In this document: positions 49,257 to 62,647 of the stretch, piece by piece
Layout of the letters: each line of letters opens with the position of its first letter
How positions within the stretch are numbered: position 1 is the first letter of the stretch
Program-made: the position numbers and the translations under genes
From: Annona cherimola
Taxonomy: Eukaryota; Streptophyta; Magnoliopsida; Magnoliales; Annonaceae
Assembly: GCA_030490835.1 (NCBI GenBank)
Contig: CM059971.1
Span: 37,434,012-37,498,011 of the forward strand
Direction of reading: 5' to 3'
Length of the DNA stretch: 64,000 nucleotides
The notes under the pieces: model-generated
The model's database searches: none
Seen by the model: only the letters and a program-made list of their open reading frames with translations
What the model was told of the DNA's origin: nothing

Positions 49257-52200
49257 TCACAAGCTTCTTTGTGTTTGCAAGGAAGCAGAGGATATTGATG
49301 CCTCTGCTATTAAGGAGACTGGCTGACGAGCCTGTAAACATGCACCAATATCAAATGGGCTCAAGATGGATCCGTCAAAAATGAGATTAACTCCAGGCAG
49401 GATGACTTCTTTGCTATTAGCATCATCTGACTCAGGTTTAACCAGTGCTGGGGACAGGGACTCTTCAACAACCCTTGTTGCAGCCTCATATACTGGTGAG
49501 AGAGCATATGACCTGCAAAATACAATGTGATGAGGAATCTTCTTCAGTGATGCCAAATGACAGGGCTGTGACCTAACAGGTAAAGAATTAATGTGTTATC
49601 TTTTTCACAGTTTCAGCCCACTTCATGTACTTTCACTCTTTGAACCACCGCCTGGTTAATTTCAAATATACCCACAACCTTTACTCTTAATTTCAAACAT
49701 ACCCACTAAGTATGAAATCTTTCAGATATACCCACTATCTACGATGCAAATATCAGATATACACAAAAAATAAGTCCGTTAGAGATGTAGAAAACAGCAG
49801 CAGTTTGGCTGAATAAATAATTTTAAATAACCAAATTACCCTTATTTCGAATTGATAAATTTCATACCAAACGATTTGAAGCATCATTGCCGGGAAAAGA
49901 AGAAACATCTTTAAACTGCTCATTCGTTACAAACATAAACAGATATATTAGACTATCGACTATTTAAAAACAAAATATGCAAAACTAAATTTAGTTTTTG
50001 TTCCAAACAAGAAAGAGAAACAATCAATTTATTTTGCATTTATATAAATAAACCAGAGCCCTAAACCCATCTTCTCAACCAAAATGTTGGCAAAGGTCAA
50101 CCCCCATGGTCGATTGGAGACATCCGAAAGGATAATCATCAAATTTACCAAATTATGCCAGTACTAAACATGGATCTTCGTTGCAAACTTGCAATCATTC
50201 ATCCCAATTAGATGGCCGGAGGCACATAAGCACACAATGGTAAAAAAATTTAGTAGCATGAGAGCCAGCTGCATATAATCAGTCTATAGATTAGGAACTG
50301 GAAGATGAAGCCTGTTTCTTAAAATACATCAAATATGTTGTTAGTTTATAGCATATCATGTAAATGGCAGTCAGGTACCTGAGAATGCTACCATCAAAGC
50401 TTAACACTTCAGTGCGGCAACGTTGCCGATTGGCAAGTTTGAGCCTCTGGTGTTCACTTAAGCTCCCGGATATCGGAGTTGATGGTTCCAGGGGGTTCCA
50501 CCTTCTGCTAGCATAGTTCATTAATTGGTGTGATGGTTCCTTCACCAGATCTCGTTGATACAAAATCTTCGCAGTAGGACCTGTTGCTTGGTATTCAGTA
50601 CAAACTTCTCGCAACCTTCTTCTTAAACCTTGCATTGCATCATGATGTTCATTAAGTGAATCCATCTGAAGGAAGCCCGATGAGATCACACGCTCACAGA
50701 TGCAACTGCAAAGATTTGGGCTGAAGAGCGGAACCCCAAATTCTAAACTCAAAGGAACCCATTCAGAGTCTTCACTGTCGGTAGTAAAATAATCAGATTC
50801 TCTTTCCTTATGCAGCTTCAATATTCGAGCATAGCCAATTGTACACAATTCTAACTTGCTTGACAGTTCACTCACTAGCAATTTTAGCCTTTTACTTTCT
50901 TCCATGGATAGCCCCATCTCTTTCCCTATGTCTGCAACTGAACCATCAGAATTCTTCAGGGGCAATGGAATATCCATTGTGACAGCCATTCCATGTTCAT
51001 CAAGATCATATTTGCTCAGAGGCTGGACAAGCACAGCTGAGTATTTAAGGAGTGAATTTAAACAGTGCAAGAGGATATTTCCATTGACCAAATTTCCTTC
51101 AGACTTGCCCCCTAATCCTCCTACAGTACACCCATCCCAGGACCACATTAAAGCTTTTGTACAACCTGCCAAAGGTGCAGGAAGTAGTCGTAAACATTGT
51201 CCTTTCATTAGAACAACTGACAGAGGGCCATTACCCAAAGCAGAATATAATGTCAGTTTCATCCAAGGAGTCATCGACGAATAGGAGGGCGGACCAAAGT
51301 GAATAGGTCCAGAAGGTCCAGGTATAACGGATGAAGAAGGGAGGGGATTCATTGATACAATAATGTCATAGTCACGATGAAATAACCGTTCTAACGTTGC
51401 AGGTGCAAGAGAAGCTAAGCTTTCACACCGAAGAATATTCACTCGGTATTGCTTTCTCCTCTTTGAAGTCCCTTTTGCAGTATTTGAAGTTGAACCTTCC
51501 ACTGAAATCAAATTCCCACTATCCTGGAAATCACTTTCCGGTTTGAAGTCCTCATTTAAGCCTATGTTACTTTCCGAGAACATGGTTGAAGCAGATTCAT
51601 GATCGATGGTACCTGCAACGGACTCAACAGGGTTCTCATCAGCCTGAGGTGTTCCAGATTGAAATGAACCTGAAGGAACATCATCATCAACTGGCCCTGC
51701 ATCATACATGTTCGAGTCATGGAATTCTTCAGTTGTACTGGCATCAGCCAGAAGAGTGGCCTCATCATTAACCAATGATTGCCTTTCCAGTTGAGCAGGA
51801 TATTCATCAACATTTGCATCATTTGTCACCCCACCAGACTGCAAACATTCTAATACACATCGAAGACTGAATGCATGATTGGCAAATTCCTGCAATTCTC
51901 CCTCAAATTTCTTTCCTTCCAATGAAGTTAAGTCCTTGCAAAGTTCTGCAACGCTAGCATCACCTAGTTTTCCTGCTTCATATAGTGTAACAGCATGTGA
52001 CTTCAAACCTGCAAAAGACAACCAGTGGAATGAGCTACTTGAAAATAATTTTGGGTATTAACCATATGAACATCAACTCATATGCTTGAAGAAATACAAA
52101 TGTCATGAGTATGTATGCATGTAGACGGAGATTATGAATGTATCCATGAATGCATAACTATGTTTGTCCAACAAAAGCCACCAACCATACCAATCACATG

Positions 52201-55200
52201 CATTTGAAGTTAAACAGTTAATTGGAATAGAAGGCTGCGAAAAGGCTGCCGTAGGAAAGTGACATTTCATGTCATCTGTGCATGATCAATGTTGGTGGGA
52301 AGCAAAGGTCAACAATAGCATGTGCAACTGGCATATATGTTTATGATTCTTGCCAGTAGTTAAGAGAATCAGACCATCGTTGGACCATAACAAGCCCAAC
52401 TTGATCATCAAGTCACAATGAACAGAGAAAACTGGGGGTAGAAATGCACTACAAATTATGAAAAAGACAGCTATTCTACAGAAGCAATCTCAAACTGTAG
52501 TAGCATGATGAAACAACCAAACAGATGATGAAACAACCAAACAGCCAACCAGTGCACAGATATGAATGTAGTTCAGAACAGTATCCTATCTAAGAAAGGT
52601 CTGAACCTGGAGAAAGTGACCCCATCATCAAATAGGATGTTATATTAGCGTCAACAACAAAAGCAACTCTTGCAGGACCAGAACTTGCCCGCTGATTTTC
52701 AAAACCATGGCCCTCTCCTTGTGTGGAAACACTGCCCTCAGCAGACATGTTTGCTGAATGGACACTTGCACGAGAACCATCTTCATCATCACTAAGTATA
52801 TTTGTAGGAGAGCCAGGTATGCTTGATTCTTGAAGCACAGACGCAGGGTCGATTATTTTCACAGCCCAACCTAGTCGGCATGCAAAAGATGCTGCAGCCT
52901 GCAGCTGCGAAAGATCAGCCTGTAGTGTTGCAGCCAGTTCAGCAACAGTTGCATTCTCGCTTGAAACAACAAAAACAGCATATAGTAACCTGTATGAAGA
53001 TTTCATGAAATTAGAATCCACCTACAAAGCCAACAATAGAATCAAATGGCAAAAATAGATGCCTACTTGAAAATTAGCATGTTCACCCCTGCATATAAAG
53101 ACCTTATAGTTGAGAGAAAATATGGGCCAACATGCTATGTCAGGAATCAAAATTGAGTTTAAAGAGTCTCTCTAGCAATAAGACATCAAACACGGGTTGT
53201 ATCCAGAAGTGCAGAAGCTGGGAGGGCCAAAACTTTTCACATCATGAGAAATCATGCATATGACATAAAAAATTTTACTGTAGCCTAGTTTGACAGAATA
53301 CCTCACCAAATATGGATGTATGACCATACATCTAAAAAATTTACAGGGCCCCCAAAATGATCAAGTTCTAGTGAATGCTGTCCACTCCCATCTATTTTTT
53401 CATGTGAGACCCTCAGTCATAGACAAACCCGGGCCCCTAGATTATCCGCAAGACAGGGAACAGAGGATGGCTGGGGATGTCTAGCACACATAGTGATGTG
53501 GATAACAGAGGTAGAAGCTACAGAAAGATCTCTCTCTGTATGGTGAATATGCAGGTGACTCATGCAGCCGAATGTATATAAATTGAGTGATAGCACACGA
53601 CTATAACTAATTAGCCTGTCGTGAGGTGATGACCAAATGCAGAACAAGAAGCAAAGGAATCACAGTGCATGTCATAAGTCATGACCACCGCATAGTGAAT
53701 CCAGCAAATGTGGTTATCAGTTACAAACACGTACAGCACTATATTACATCCTGTATTAACCTACATAAATGTGGACAAATGAATATTCAGAACAGTAAAT
53801 AGAGATATATCCAAAGATTTACTCTTCGATAGGGTCTTCATATGATTGTTCTCTGTTTGACACGAACCCTTCAAGCCTGGAAACTGAATTATTATGAACA
53901 TCAAAAATCTAATCAATCACATAACAGCAAAAGAAAAACAATCAAAATTTTATAGAAAACATTAAAATTCCCCTCTAATTATGTTTCTCAATAGGCTTAG
54001 TGATGAATATAAAAGATTCTAAAACTCCTTGAAAGACTGTCTAACAGTTGCTCATTGTGGTTCGTCATCACAGGCACCTAAAAAAAAAAAGGCTAATTGC
54101 AGCTCTAAATTGCTTAGTTCCAATAGACCTATATAATCTATGGCCAGAACAAGCAAGTACAAAATATATGACAATCACGTAATTTCCAGAAATAATATGA
54201 TTGCTTAATAAGAGAAGTGATATACTCTGCTCTATGATTTTTTAAAGCAGCATTTCTGCATATTAATAGGGAATGCCATCAGAGAGCTTATGTGGAAGAC
54301 TCATGGGGACAATAATAACAGAAGGACAACAAATTAAGGGTGTGTTTGGGAATGAATAAAACTTTTGGTGAAAAGTTTTGAAGAATAAAAGTTGTCAAAT
54401 GATGTGATATGATAGGGGTAATGATGAGGAGTAAAGAGGATAAAGTTAAAATAGATAGGTTAGTTGTATAGGTAATTGTGTAGAAATGATTGAAAAGTAG
54501 GGTGGTTTGTGTTGGAAGATGTAAAAAATAATTAAAAAATAGAAGAGTCGTAGAGAATGACAAGTTTTAGATTGAAAAGTTTTAGGTGAAAAGTTTTTAT
54601 CATTGCCAAACACCCCCTAAATACCTCTTCGGAACTGAGATAAAGGCGTAACATTCGAATATTCACCACAATATCTTAAAAATAATAAATAGTGAAGATT
54701 TTACAAGAAATCTTTGCAGTTTACCTTTAAATCTATCATCAGGATAAACAGGTACATCAAAGTAGACCAATCCTCGTCGGTAAAGACCCCTCACAACATC
54801 AGGATCAAAAAGAATAAATGAATTTGCTTCTTCCTTGCACACTTTGTCTATGGTTGCCATTTCTTCTTCTGCAAGTTTCTGGGGAGCAAAACAAAGGAGT
54901 AGCCTTGATTTCAAGCAGAGAAATCATAAAATAATGGATCTAAGATAAGTCATCTATATGAAAACAAAAAGTTGAGTGCTGTGTTGTGTGTTCATTGATT
55001 ACTCAGAAAATCAAAATTATCAAACCCCAGCTTAAGGCATCTACTTTTATTTTCAAAACTGGAACTAAAAGGAGGCCTCTGTAATGATGCTTACCTTAAA
55101 TTCTTCCAATGTGAAGTTGACAAGACAGACTCCCCACCAAGGTTCAACTGGAAAATCCACAGGTTGCGTAGGCAGGAGTTCTTTCGCAATTGATTTGTTT

Positions 55201-58200
55201 ATCTTCCACATAATTTTCTAGACAACTCCAAGAAAGTACATGGTAATCAAGATAAAGAACAGTTTAAAAGGCATCATAGTCAAAATGTAAACTGCACATT
55301 ATAGGAACATTATAGAAGTCAAAGTTACACGTGAAATGAAAAAACATAGCTCAGGTTAATTCCCCATAAGGCATGAATAAGGAATCACCAACATGAGAAC
55401 ATGTTATATGTGATATTTACTGTATGGTCATGTGCAACAGAAATGGTGCGTACAGCAGCAAGGGGTGTGACAAATCTGGTTTGGGGAGACACTGGTGGTC
55501 TGGTGGAGTTGGAGGGATGGCACGGGTTTGAAGCAGGATCTAAATGAAAAAAGAATATGAATGAGGAGACAAATTTAGCAGCAACCATTGCAGGTGATTT
55601 TACAGTAAGAAACTGATAAGATGTGAAAATTGGGTAACTAAAGTGTTCGATTGCACTGCTGGCGGTGTGGAAGCTTACAGTGCTTCCATGGACAAGGATG
55701 TCATCATTTCACCATATAATACCAAATTCCAATGCTTCGGCCAAAGTAGGTTTCACTAAACCTTGGGCCACCAGGATATATGATGAAAACGTATGTGATA
55801 GAATTACCTTAGATCTACACTTGTTCATAATGTCGATAAACTCATTTCTTCCAATGCCAGTTAGGCGTAATGCATCTGCTGCACTGAAATTTGGAATGCT
55901 ATCATATGGTTGCTCTGCAAGAGATATCTGAAATATTATCACCATCTATAACCATTTAAGTGGAATGTAAAAGAAATGACAAACAAGTGATTAGCTAATA
56001 AAACAATTTGTTTGGCAAATGCATGAGTTTCAGACCAGAGAATGTATGATTAAGCATGTAATGATATCGAATATAATTTTACAAAATTATATAAGAGTAA
56101 TAAAACAGGCGGTTAAATATTACCATTTTTCATAACCTCAAATATCATCTCGCAGTAATATCTAAATGGTGAGAGCCTCATTACTCGACAAACATACTCC
56201 CCAAGATGATAAGGAAATAGCTGAAAAGAGCAAAGGGAAAATGCATAGGTTAATATGAAAAGATATTTGAGTTGAAATTGCTTCCAACTTTCTTCAGTTG
56301 GGAAATTAAAAGCAATATGACATTAGTAGACAGCAAATGCAAGACACGTGCCCTATCGAATAGATCTAGCATAAAAAACTTGAAAGCATGATACAGAAGG
56401 AAGCTATCACTGGGAGATTGTTTTAGGTTGGTTTCACCTAAACCATTTTTTATCATTTTTCTTTTTTCATATATTTCCCAGGGCAAATCTGAAATATTGA
56501 CTATGCATTGCAGAACAGGTTCTACATTCCTAAAAGGAATTGCTCACGTTAATGAATCTAACAAAAGCAAATTGGTCACAATCCACAGTTCCGCACCGCT
56601 AGATTCTTACGCAAGTAACGCATCATCTCCTCATAATATTCCCCCTCTTTGCATACTTTGCGGGCATAACAACTGTTCCACTGGAGTCGTTTTTTAATAC
56701 AGTGATCTATAACCCTGCCATCAGAAAAACAAAGTTAAAAGCAAATCAACGGATATGACTACAATTTATCAAGGAAAATAAGCCCATGCAAAATAAGATT
56801 ACTCAACATGAAAAATATTACTATAGGCCAAGTCATTGATGACAAAATTACAACCCCATTCCACAAATAGTAAATAAAAGAAGATTGGCTTGATCAGATA
56901 GAATCGTAATATTTACAAAAGGTATTCAGGCTAAGAAAAACACTTGGTTTAGGCTTTTCATGAAAAGAGACCACATCCGAACTATGGCAGTATCTCAGAT
57001 GAGAATCCCAAGGTTCTGCAATTTACACACAAAGGAAAAGAACCAGATAAGGACGTCTGATGGTCGAATGTTCCTAGAGATATCTGTTTAAACATTATAA
57101 ACCATCAAAATACATCCAGATTAAGGACACCTTTTTGCTATTCAGAAACCTTTAAAGGGAATGCCAACCACAGCAGGAACAAGGGGATTCAGATGCAAGG
57201 AAGCCGACAGGAGTCACAGGTCTAGATGCTGAGTTGAATGATAGAGAACGATCAAAAATTTCAAGAAAATTTATTGAAGCACTTTGGTAATAATATCTTC
57301 AGGCAGTAAGCATACAAGCCTTCTCGGGAAACATCTTCACATCATCTGAAATTGAGGGAGTTAGGGAATATGGATGAAATCATAAGAAATTTGGTCTGTA
57401 AAAATGGTTTTCAAGTGAAGTAGAAGGGTACAAAAAGAAATAACAGAGTGGCAATGCAGCACGAAGAAAAAAAAAAAAAAAATCTGACATGTCAAGTCTA
57501 GGAGCATTCTCGAAATGACATATTTTAAAGGAAAGATTAAAATGATGGAACCTTCCCATGCATCAAAACAGTAATGAACAGATTAGTTAAGTCAGTCCAG
57601 ATATTAGACATTTAGAATGTATTGTAGCCTCCTGCTCATCATCATATCTGAACCTTACCCCCAATGAAGCTATATTCAACTCAACAATCATTACTAATTC
57701 TATCATGCACCACCTTGTTAGTTAAATGTTGCCCCATCTTTTTCGTATTAGTTCCATCTGAACAATCCGGACATTCCCCTTGTAATTTTAGAGCCTCAAA
57801 ATGAGCCAAACAGGCTTGCCGTTTAATATTCCATGCCATTATAGAAGTAGCAGAAGAAAAGGGTTGCTGTTGTTGGCATTTGATAGAAAAAAGATAAAAC
57901 ATAAAGAATCATCTATTTCTGTGAATTTCAAACATGTTTAGTAAACATTCTTGTAGACATTTATTTGTCAATACTCTCCAAATGTTTTTCCAAATAAAGG
58001 ATATCTCCATTGTTATTTTGAAAAAGAAAAAATACCCAGCTCACTTCATTGTCCTTATTTCCATTATATCTGTCAAGTAGTAGACCAATTTTCTTTTGTC
58101 CTTAAAGTGAAGCTAAATTATTGAGACAACAATGCGACAAAGATAGTTCCTGCATTGTCAGACAGATAGTTTTATGCTGCATTTGGAGTGTCAATAAGGT

Positions 58201-58486
58201 TGTCGAGCAGTTTGATCTACCAGCACCAGTTGACGGAGAAGATGGAAAATGTTTGTGTGGTTGGCGTTGCTATACCACTTCTTTTAAGGACAACTGAAAA
58301 TTGATATGCCACTTGACAGAGAGGATGCTCTGATACTTGTCTAAATGCCATGACTTACCTCCGGTGCCATTCTTCTTTGGAAGCTAGGGTTGCTTGAAGT
58401 CGTTTTGGAAGATTCTCCCAAGTGCACTCCTCCTTGATTGACTTTAAAACAAGTTGTTCCTCAACAGTGTTTGGAACACGCTGCAT
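49257..58486 (-). CDS. FAM91 family protein (trans-Golgi vesicle-trafficking factor)
   Basis: Ten coding exons join in frame on the minus strand: 58486-58359, 56714-56597, 56220-56124, 55914-55808, 55217-55095, 54878-54725, 53883-53823, 52989-52607, 52008-50379 and 49512-49257 (stop TGA 49259-49257). They total 3,057 nt, 1,018 residues. Donors start GT and acceptors end AG at every junction. The FAM91 N-terminal domain spans about residues 10-310 (YDSIPNFSAADALRL, GRNEFIDIMNKC, FPVEPWWGVCLVNFT, GLYRRGLVYFDVPVYPDDRF). The C-terminal domain starts near 375 (VAFVVDANITSYLMMG, LKSHAVTLYEAGKL) and runs to the end (VNLIFDGSILSPFDIGACLQ). Between them residues ~452-571 are acidic and probably disordered, followed by a basic KRRK at 573. 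The human homologue FAM91A1 binds TBC1D23 and the WDR11 complex and helps golgins capture endosome-derived vesicles at the trans-Golgi; transfer of that role to plants is inference. Start: first ATG of the conserved MQ-VP-TVEEQL opening. Confidence 0.95.
49513..50378 (-). other. FAM91 intron 9 with simple repeats
   Basis: The intron (866 bp) between the last two coding exons. About 49650-49790 contains repeated short phrases of the form TTCAAA(C/T)ATACCCAC, a feature of several MITE-like families here. Nothing coding. Confidence 0.6.
54338..54617 (+). mobile_element. 280-bp Tourist-like MITE, copy D, in a FAM91 intron
   Basis: The ends are GGGTGTGTTTGGG and CCAAACACCCCC, inverted repeats of the PIF/Harbinger (Tourist) type, flanked by TAA on each side (54335-54337 and 54618-54620), the duplication expected for that superfamily. 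The copy is the best-preserved of the family here. It sits in the intron between FAM91 exons 6 and 7. Confidence 0.85.
56715..58358 (-). other. FAM91 intron 1
   Basis: The first and longest coding-region intron (1,644 bp). I see no gene or recognisable repeat in it other than a short A run near 57466. Confidence 0.7.
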
Positions 58487-59319
58487 TATGTATCTTCCTG
58501 AATTCCTTCAGGGAAGAGAAAATGAGGATTAGAATGAATAACGGAGAAGAGCATGCATACAAAGAGCATGCACACAATGCTGAACCTCAGCATGAGCACA
58601 TCCATTTTCTGCAGCATTATCATGATCTTGTTTTAGTCATGCAAACAATGAAAGCAATGCGCACTGCCATGCAACTGCAATGAAATGCATAATCTAACAA
58701 TCCTAACACAACAATCCAGACAAATGCAAACAAGCGATGGCAGAACGCGGCAAAGGTGGTTTGGGTTGTTTGATTGCAGTGACAGACTATCGATCATTGT
58801 ACAATAAAGCGAGGTTGACCTCACCCAAACCACTCTAAAACAACAACAACAAAATGAAGAGTTACAAAAAAATAAAAACTGAGTTGAATTGAATGCAGAC
58901 ATTTATATGATGCAGATTCATTAATTAGCGAACAATATAATTGAATCCCACACTGTAAGTCACACACTTGCAAATGAGTTCATTAAATTTTCCAATCTGA
59001 AATCAGATCTTGCATATGTTTACATCTTGATAGCTTCCAAAGATCCAAAGCAATGGATGTTCAAAATGAACTCAACTCAATTTTACAAAACAGAGAAAAT
59101 TTACAGCGAGGTATTTTGCATTTAAATTGACTAGAACTTTCCAACAATTCAAGTGGATTCAGCTACTAGCAGGTTCATCTTTCTATGCCAGTAACAGTAA
59201 CAATTGAAATTGAACCTGAGCTACAAAAACTTTCCTCATAACAACTGACAAATTCAATATCTAAGAATCAGACAGGTTAAAGAAAGAAAAAAAAAAAGAC
59301 AGAGACAGAAAGAGTTCAC

Positions 59320-59480
59320 CTGTGGATTGGGATGGTCTAGAGAAGATCTTTAGGCATTTGAAATCTGAAATCAAGGATAATGTAAGGGGCATCGCATTTA
59401 GAATGTGGAGAAATTAGGATAAGAGTAACTAAAAGCATATTCGTCAAGCTCTCCATCCCCAACTGTCACAGGTTAAGACG
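59320..59480 (-). other. possible 5' UTR exon of the FAM91 gene
   Basis: A donor CCACAG|GTGAAC on the minus strand at 59320/59319 could pair with an acceptor ATTCAG at 58498, twelve bases upstream of the ATG. The upper limit and the promoter could not be defined. Confidence 0.3.
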
Positions 59481-61430
59481 GTAAATCTCCGATGACAAAG
59501 ATGCAATCTATAACAGAAGCTGTGAAAACTGAAAATCACCCATGGTAATTATTTGCCAAACAACAAACATGCTTCAATTTATCACAGAAGTCCTGAACAG
59601 CTCAAATAGCCACAAGTTTGGGCTCCATTTGAATGATTGTATACAGTTCAGCCCATTAATTAGTCGAGTTAGGTAATGATGAAATATTTAACGAAAATAT
59701 GAAGGCTTCATGCTTATCTTTGTTGATTTTAAAAATATAAAAAAAAAAATCAAAACCATTTATTATGTTTCGTACAGTGGGCAGGCAAGCTCCTGCAACC
59801 ATGTGAATCTCACAAATGCACGCCTATTGAATTTTCTGGCAATAATCCACATTGATTACATTGTCCTGAAAACTAGACCAGACCACCTGATTGAAATGGT
59901 TAATCTGAGAACTGTAAAGAGAGTGGTCCACTTGACCTTTGGTTTACAAGTTACCAAGAAACTGTTAGAACTATTGTAACTGTGCAGTTTAACCTTAGAA
60001 TCCAGTTGAATCCCAATCTGGTCTATGCATAACTGACACGCAATCTTCAATAGGCATCTCATATTTATTATATTATATTGATGGCAGAAAGTAATAACCA
60101 TAGTTCATATATTCTCGTCTTTCTTTATTTTTGATGTATTCCGTCCTAAAAGTGTGCAAAATTTTGAATTTCAGCATATGATAAATTGTAGAATCTTTTT
60201 TTGTCATTTATCTATGCTTATATAAAGGTATCATGCAATTAACTTATTTTCAAATAAAACTAAATTAATTAATAAAATTATATATCTCAACTATATTATG
60301 TTACAGTCAACCATATTATGTTAATGTCATGATTCAAAATGGTTCGAACTGGTTGTACCTAAATTGGACAAATAAATACAGTTTAAAACAGAATTCAGTT
60401 TTCAAAACATTGGTTAATAATGCATTTGAGCATCTAGGGAAAGTTCCCAAATTGCCCAACTGACACAATGATGGAATACGACGAAAAAATACCATGATTG
60501 GATGAACCCCTTTAGCCCTTATAGTCATTCACCAAAGGTTTTTCCACTCATTCCTAGTGTCAAAAACTAAAGACCTGTTCAAAAGGAATTTAAATGAGAT
60601 GAGAATGTAATAATTAGTGTCGGAATGGAAAAAGTAGTATTGAGAATTGAAAGCTGTCTTTGGAATGGAAAATCTCATCACATGCACATCCCATTCAAGC
60701 CCCTAGGATCCTTTGGAAACACTCCCTAACTTTATCAATTTGCGAAATTCGACGCAAAGATTAAGCTGGAAATCTATCTACTAATTCAAAATTTTCACCA
60801 ATGACAACAGAGATTTCTTCCATCATCTCATACATTAGGAAAATCTATATTTACATTGGGTTACGCCAGGTTTCATCAAATCCAAATATACACACATGGG
60901 CCCATCTAAAAAGGTATATAATTAACATGATAAAATTGTTTCATTGATATATTGATTTGAAAGCTGCATTTTCAACATCTAAACCACCTAAAACATCATT
61001 TCTGCACGGATAAATGATTTTGGAAAATATAATTACATTTTAACGCATCTACGAATGGATCTAGGCATTTTTCATAATGTCTATATAATTATAATCATTT
61101 TTAATCAAATGCAGCTCAAATAGAGCTTCAATCCAGATGATTTTTGATATATGATAAAATAAATAAGATTAAAGAACATACCCTACTGGATGTTCATCTC
61201 ATCATGGATGTGGCACCATTTGCAGCCGACTACACTCTATGCATTGATGCTCTCATCTAGTTAAAAAATTTAGATAATATCCCTACTTTAAAAGTATTAA
61301 GTTGCTATGAAAAAATAATTCAACTTTCGAAGATGTGGGTCAGTCAAATAAGCAAAGTGTATTCCATTGCACACGTGTCAGCACATGACTGAAGTTGAGC
61401 AGCCTTTAACTAGATATGGTTAACATTTCG
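59481..61430. other. upstream flank of FAM91, non-coding
   Basis: No gene seen. About 60840-61120 has sequence related, in inverse, to the 'GGTTTAGAT' dispersed family near 29540 and 39140 (CATCTAAACCACCTAAA). A single-element stretch at about 60565-60730 with GACCTGTTCAAAAGGAATTT at one end and GATCCTTTGGAAACACTCCC at the other may be another MITE. Confidence 0.45.
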
Positions 61431-61434
61431 ATAA

Positions 61435-61560
61435 TTTTTTCACCACTTTTCACACAAGTAATCTACCTATTTTATCTTTATTCTCTTTACTCCTAACGTG
61501 ATCCTTATAACATCATATCATGATCTTAATTTCCTAAAAATTTTCTCTATGATTTTTCCC
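61435..61560 (-). mobile_element. fragment of the Tourist-like MITE family
   Basis: The minus strand carries ATGTTATAAGGATCACGTTA and AGTAAAGAGAATAAAGATAA in the order and spacing seen in copies A and D. The termini are lost. Confidence 0.5.
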
Positions 61561-61786
61561 CATTCTTTTCTAATTACCAAAAAAAATAAAAAAGAACTCT
61601 TAGCAGTCCAACCCATGTCCCCCACAAACCAAGACAGCCCCCACAAAATGACCATTTTAGGTGATTCCAAATTTAAAATTCTACTTCATCCATATGAATC
61701 TTGTTACACTTTTATGCTTACTTTATTGAAATTTTTCAATGAAAAGTAAATCACAGTTGTAATATTATATCATAAGAAATGATCTA

Positions 61787-62647
61787 GTTAGCCCGAACTA
61801 AGTAAATGACTTACTTAGTTCACCTCAAAAAACTCATTTAAAACACTTTTTATTGCTTTTCTCTTCAAACACTTGTTTATCTAAGTTTATTTAACATATA
61901 AACTAAGTTTTACCATTTTTGGATATGTTATATATTTTTTATAGATTCTGTTACGCCATTCTTGACGATTTAAAACTAAATTCTCTGTAATTTGTAATAT
62001 TTTTTAAATCTTGTTTAATTACTTCTATCCATGTTTTTTGGGTCTTCCTCTCATTCTCCTACCACCTTCTACTTTGATAGACTCTGTTTTCCTAACCATC
62101 TTAATGCTACTTCGGACCTCCTTTTAACATGACCAAACCATCTTAATCTATTTTCTCTCATTTTATCACAAATTGGTCTCACTTTTAAGTTTTCTCGAAT
62201 TATTTCATTCCTAATTTTATCTTTTCTTGTTTTGCCACTCATCCACCTTAACATTCTCATTTCCACTACGCTCATTTTTTGTATATGTTGTTCTTTAATT
62301 GTCCAACATTCTGCCCCATAAAGCATAGCAGGTCTAATCGCAGTCTTATAAAATTTTCCTTTTAATTTGATTGGAACTCTACGGTTACATAAAATTCCTG
62401 ACGCACTTCTCCATTTCTTCCATCCTACTTGAATTCTATGTATTAAAAATACCCCTATGTTTAAAAATATCAAACAAATATATACATATCCAAAAATAGT
62501 AAAACTTAATTTATATTTTTTTTTATTGGAAAAACTTAATTTATATATTAACTATATCTATATTAATAAGTTTATAAGGGCGCAAAAGCAAAAAAAGTGT
62601 TTTAAATGAATTTTTTGAGGTAAACAATTTACTTACCTCAGGCTAAC
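61787..62647 (+). mobile_element. TIR element (GTTAGCC ends), interrupted by a LINE fragment
   Basis: The left end GTTAGCCCGAACTAAGTAAA and the complement of the right end GTTAGCCTGAGGTAAGTAAA match at most positions. They are followed on both sides by CCTCAAAAAA(C/A)TCATTTAAAACAC. The flanks ATGATCTA and ATGATCAT look like a target duplication of 8 bp with changes at the end. The LINE piece at 61940-62445 splits the body. Confidence 0.7.
61940..62445 (-). mobile_element. RTE LINE fragment inserted in the TIR element
   Basis: Read on the minus strand it encodes the 3' LINE region found at 19860-20360: WRSASGILCNRRVPIKLKG, RPAMLYGAECWTIKEQH, VVEMRMLRWMSGKTRKDKI and ENRLRWFGHVKRR, uninterrupted here. 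It is better preserved than the same region at 17586-20408 or 22480-22974. Both ends are truncated, and no TGATGA tail is present. Confidence 0.88.

Noticed and set aside
50856..51284. A 142-residue open frame on the + strand
   Set aside because: It is the reverse of the FAM91 ninth exon, with no similarity of its own.
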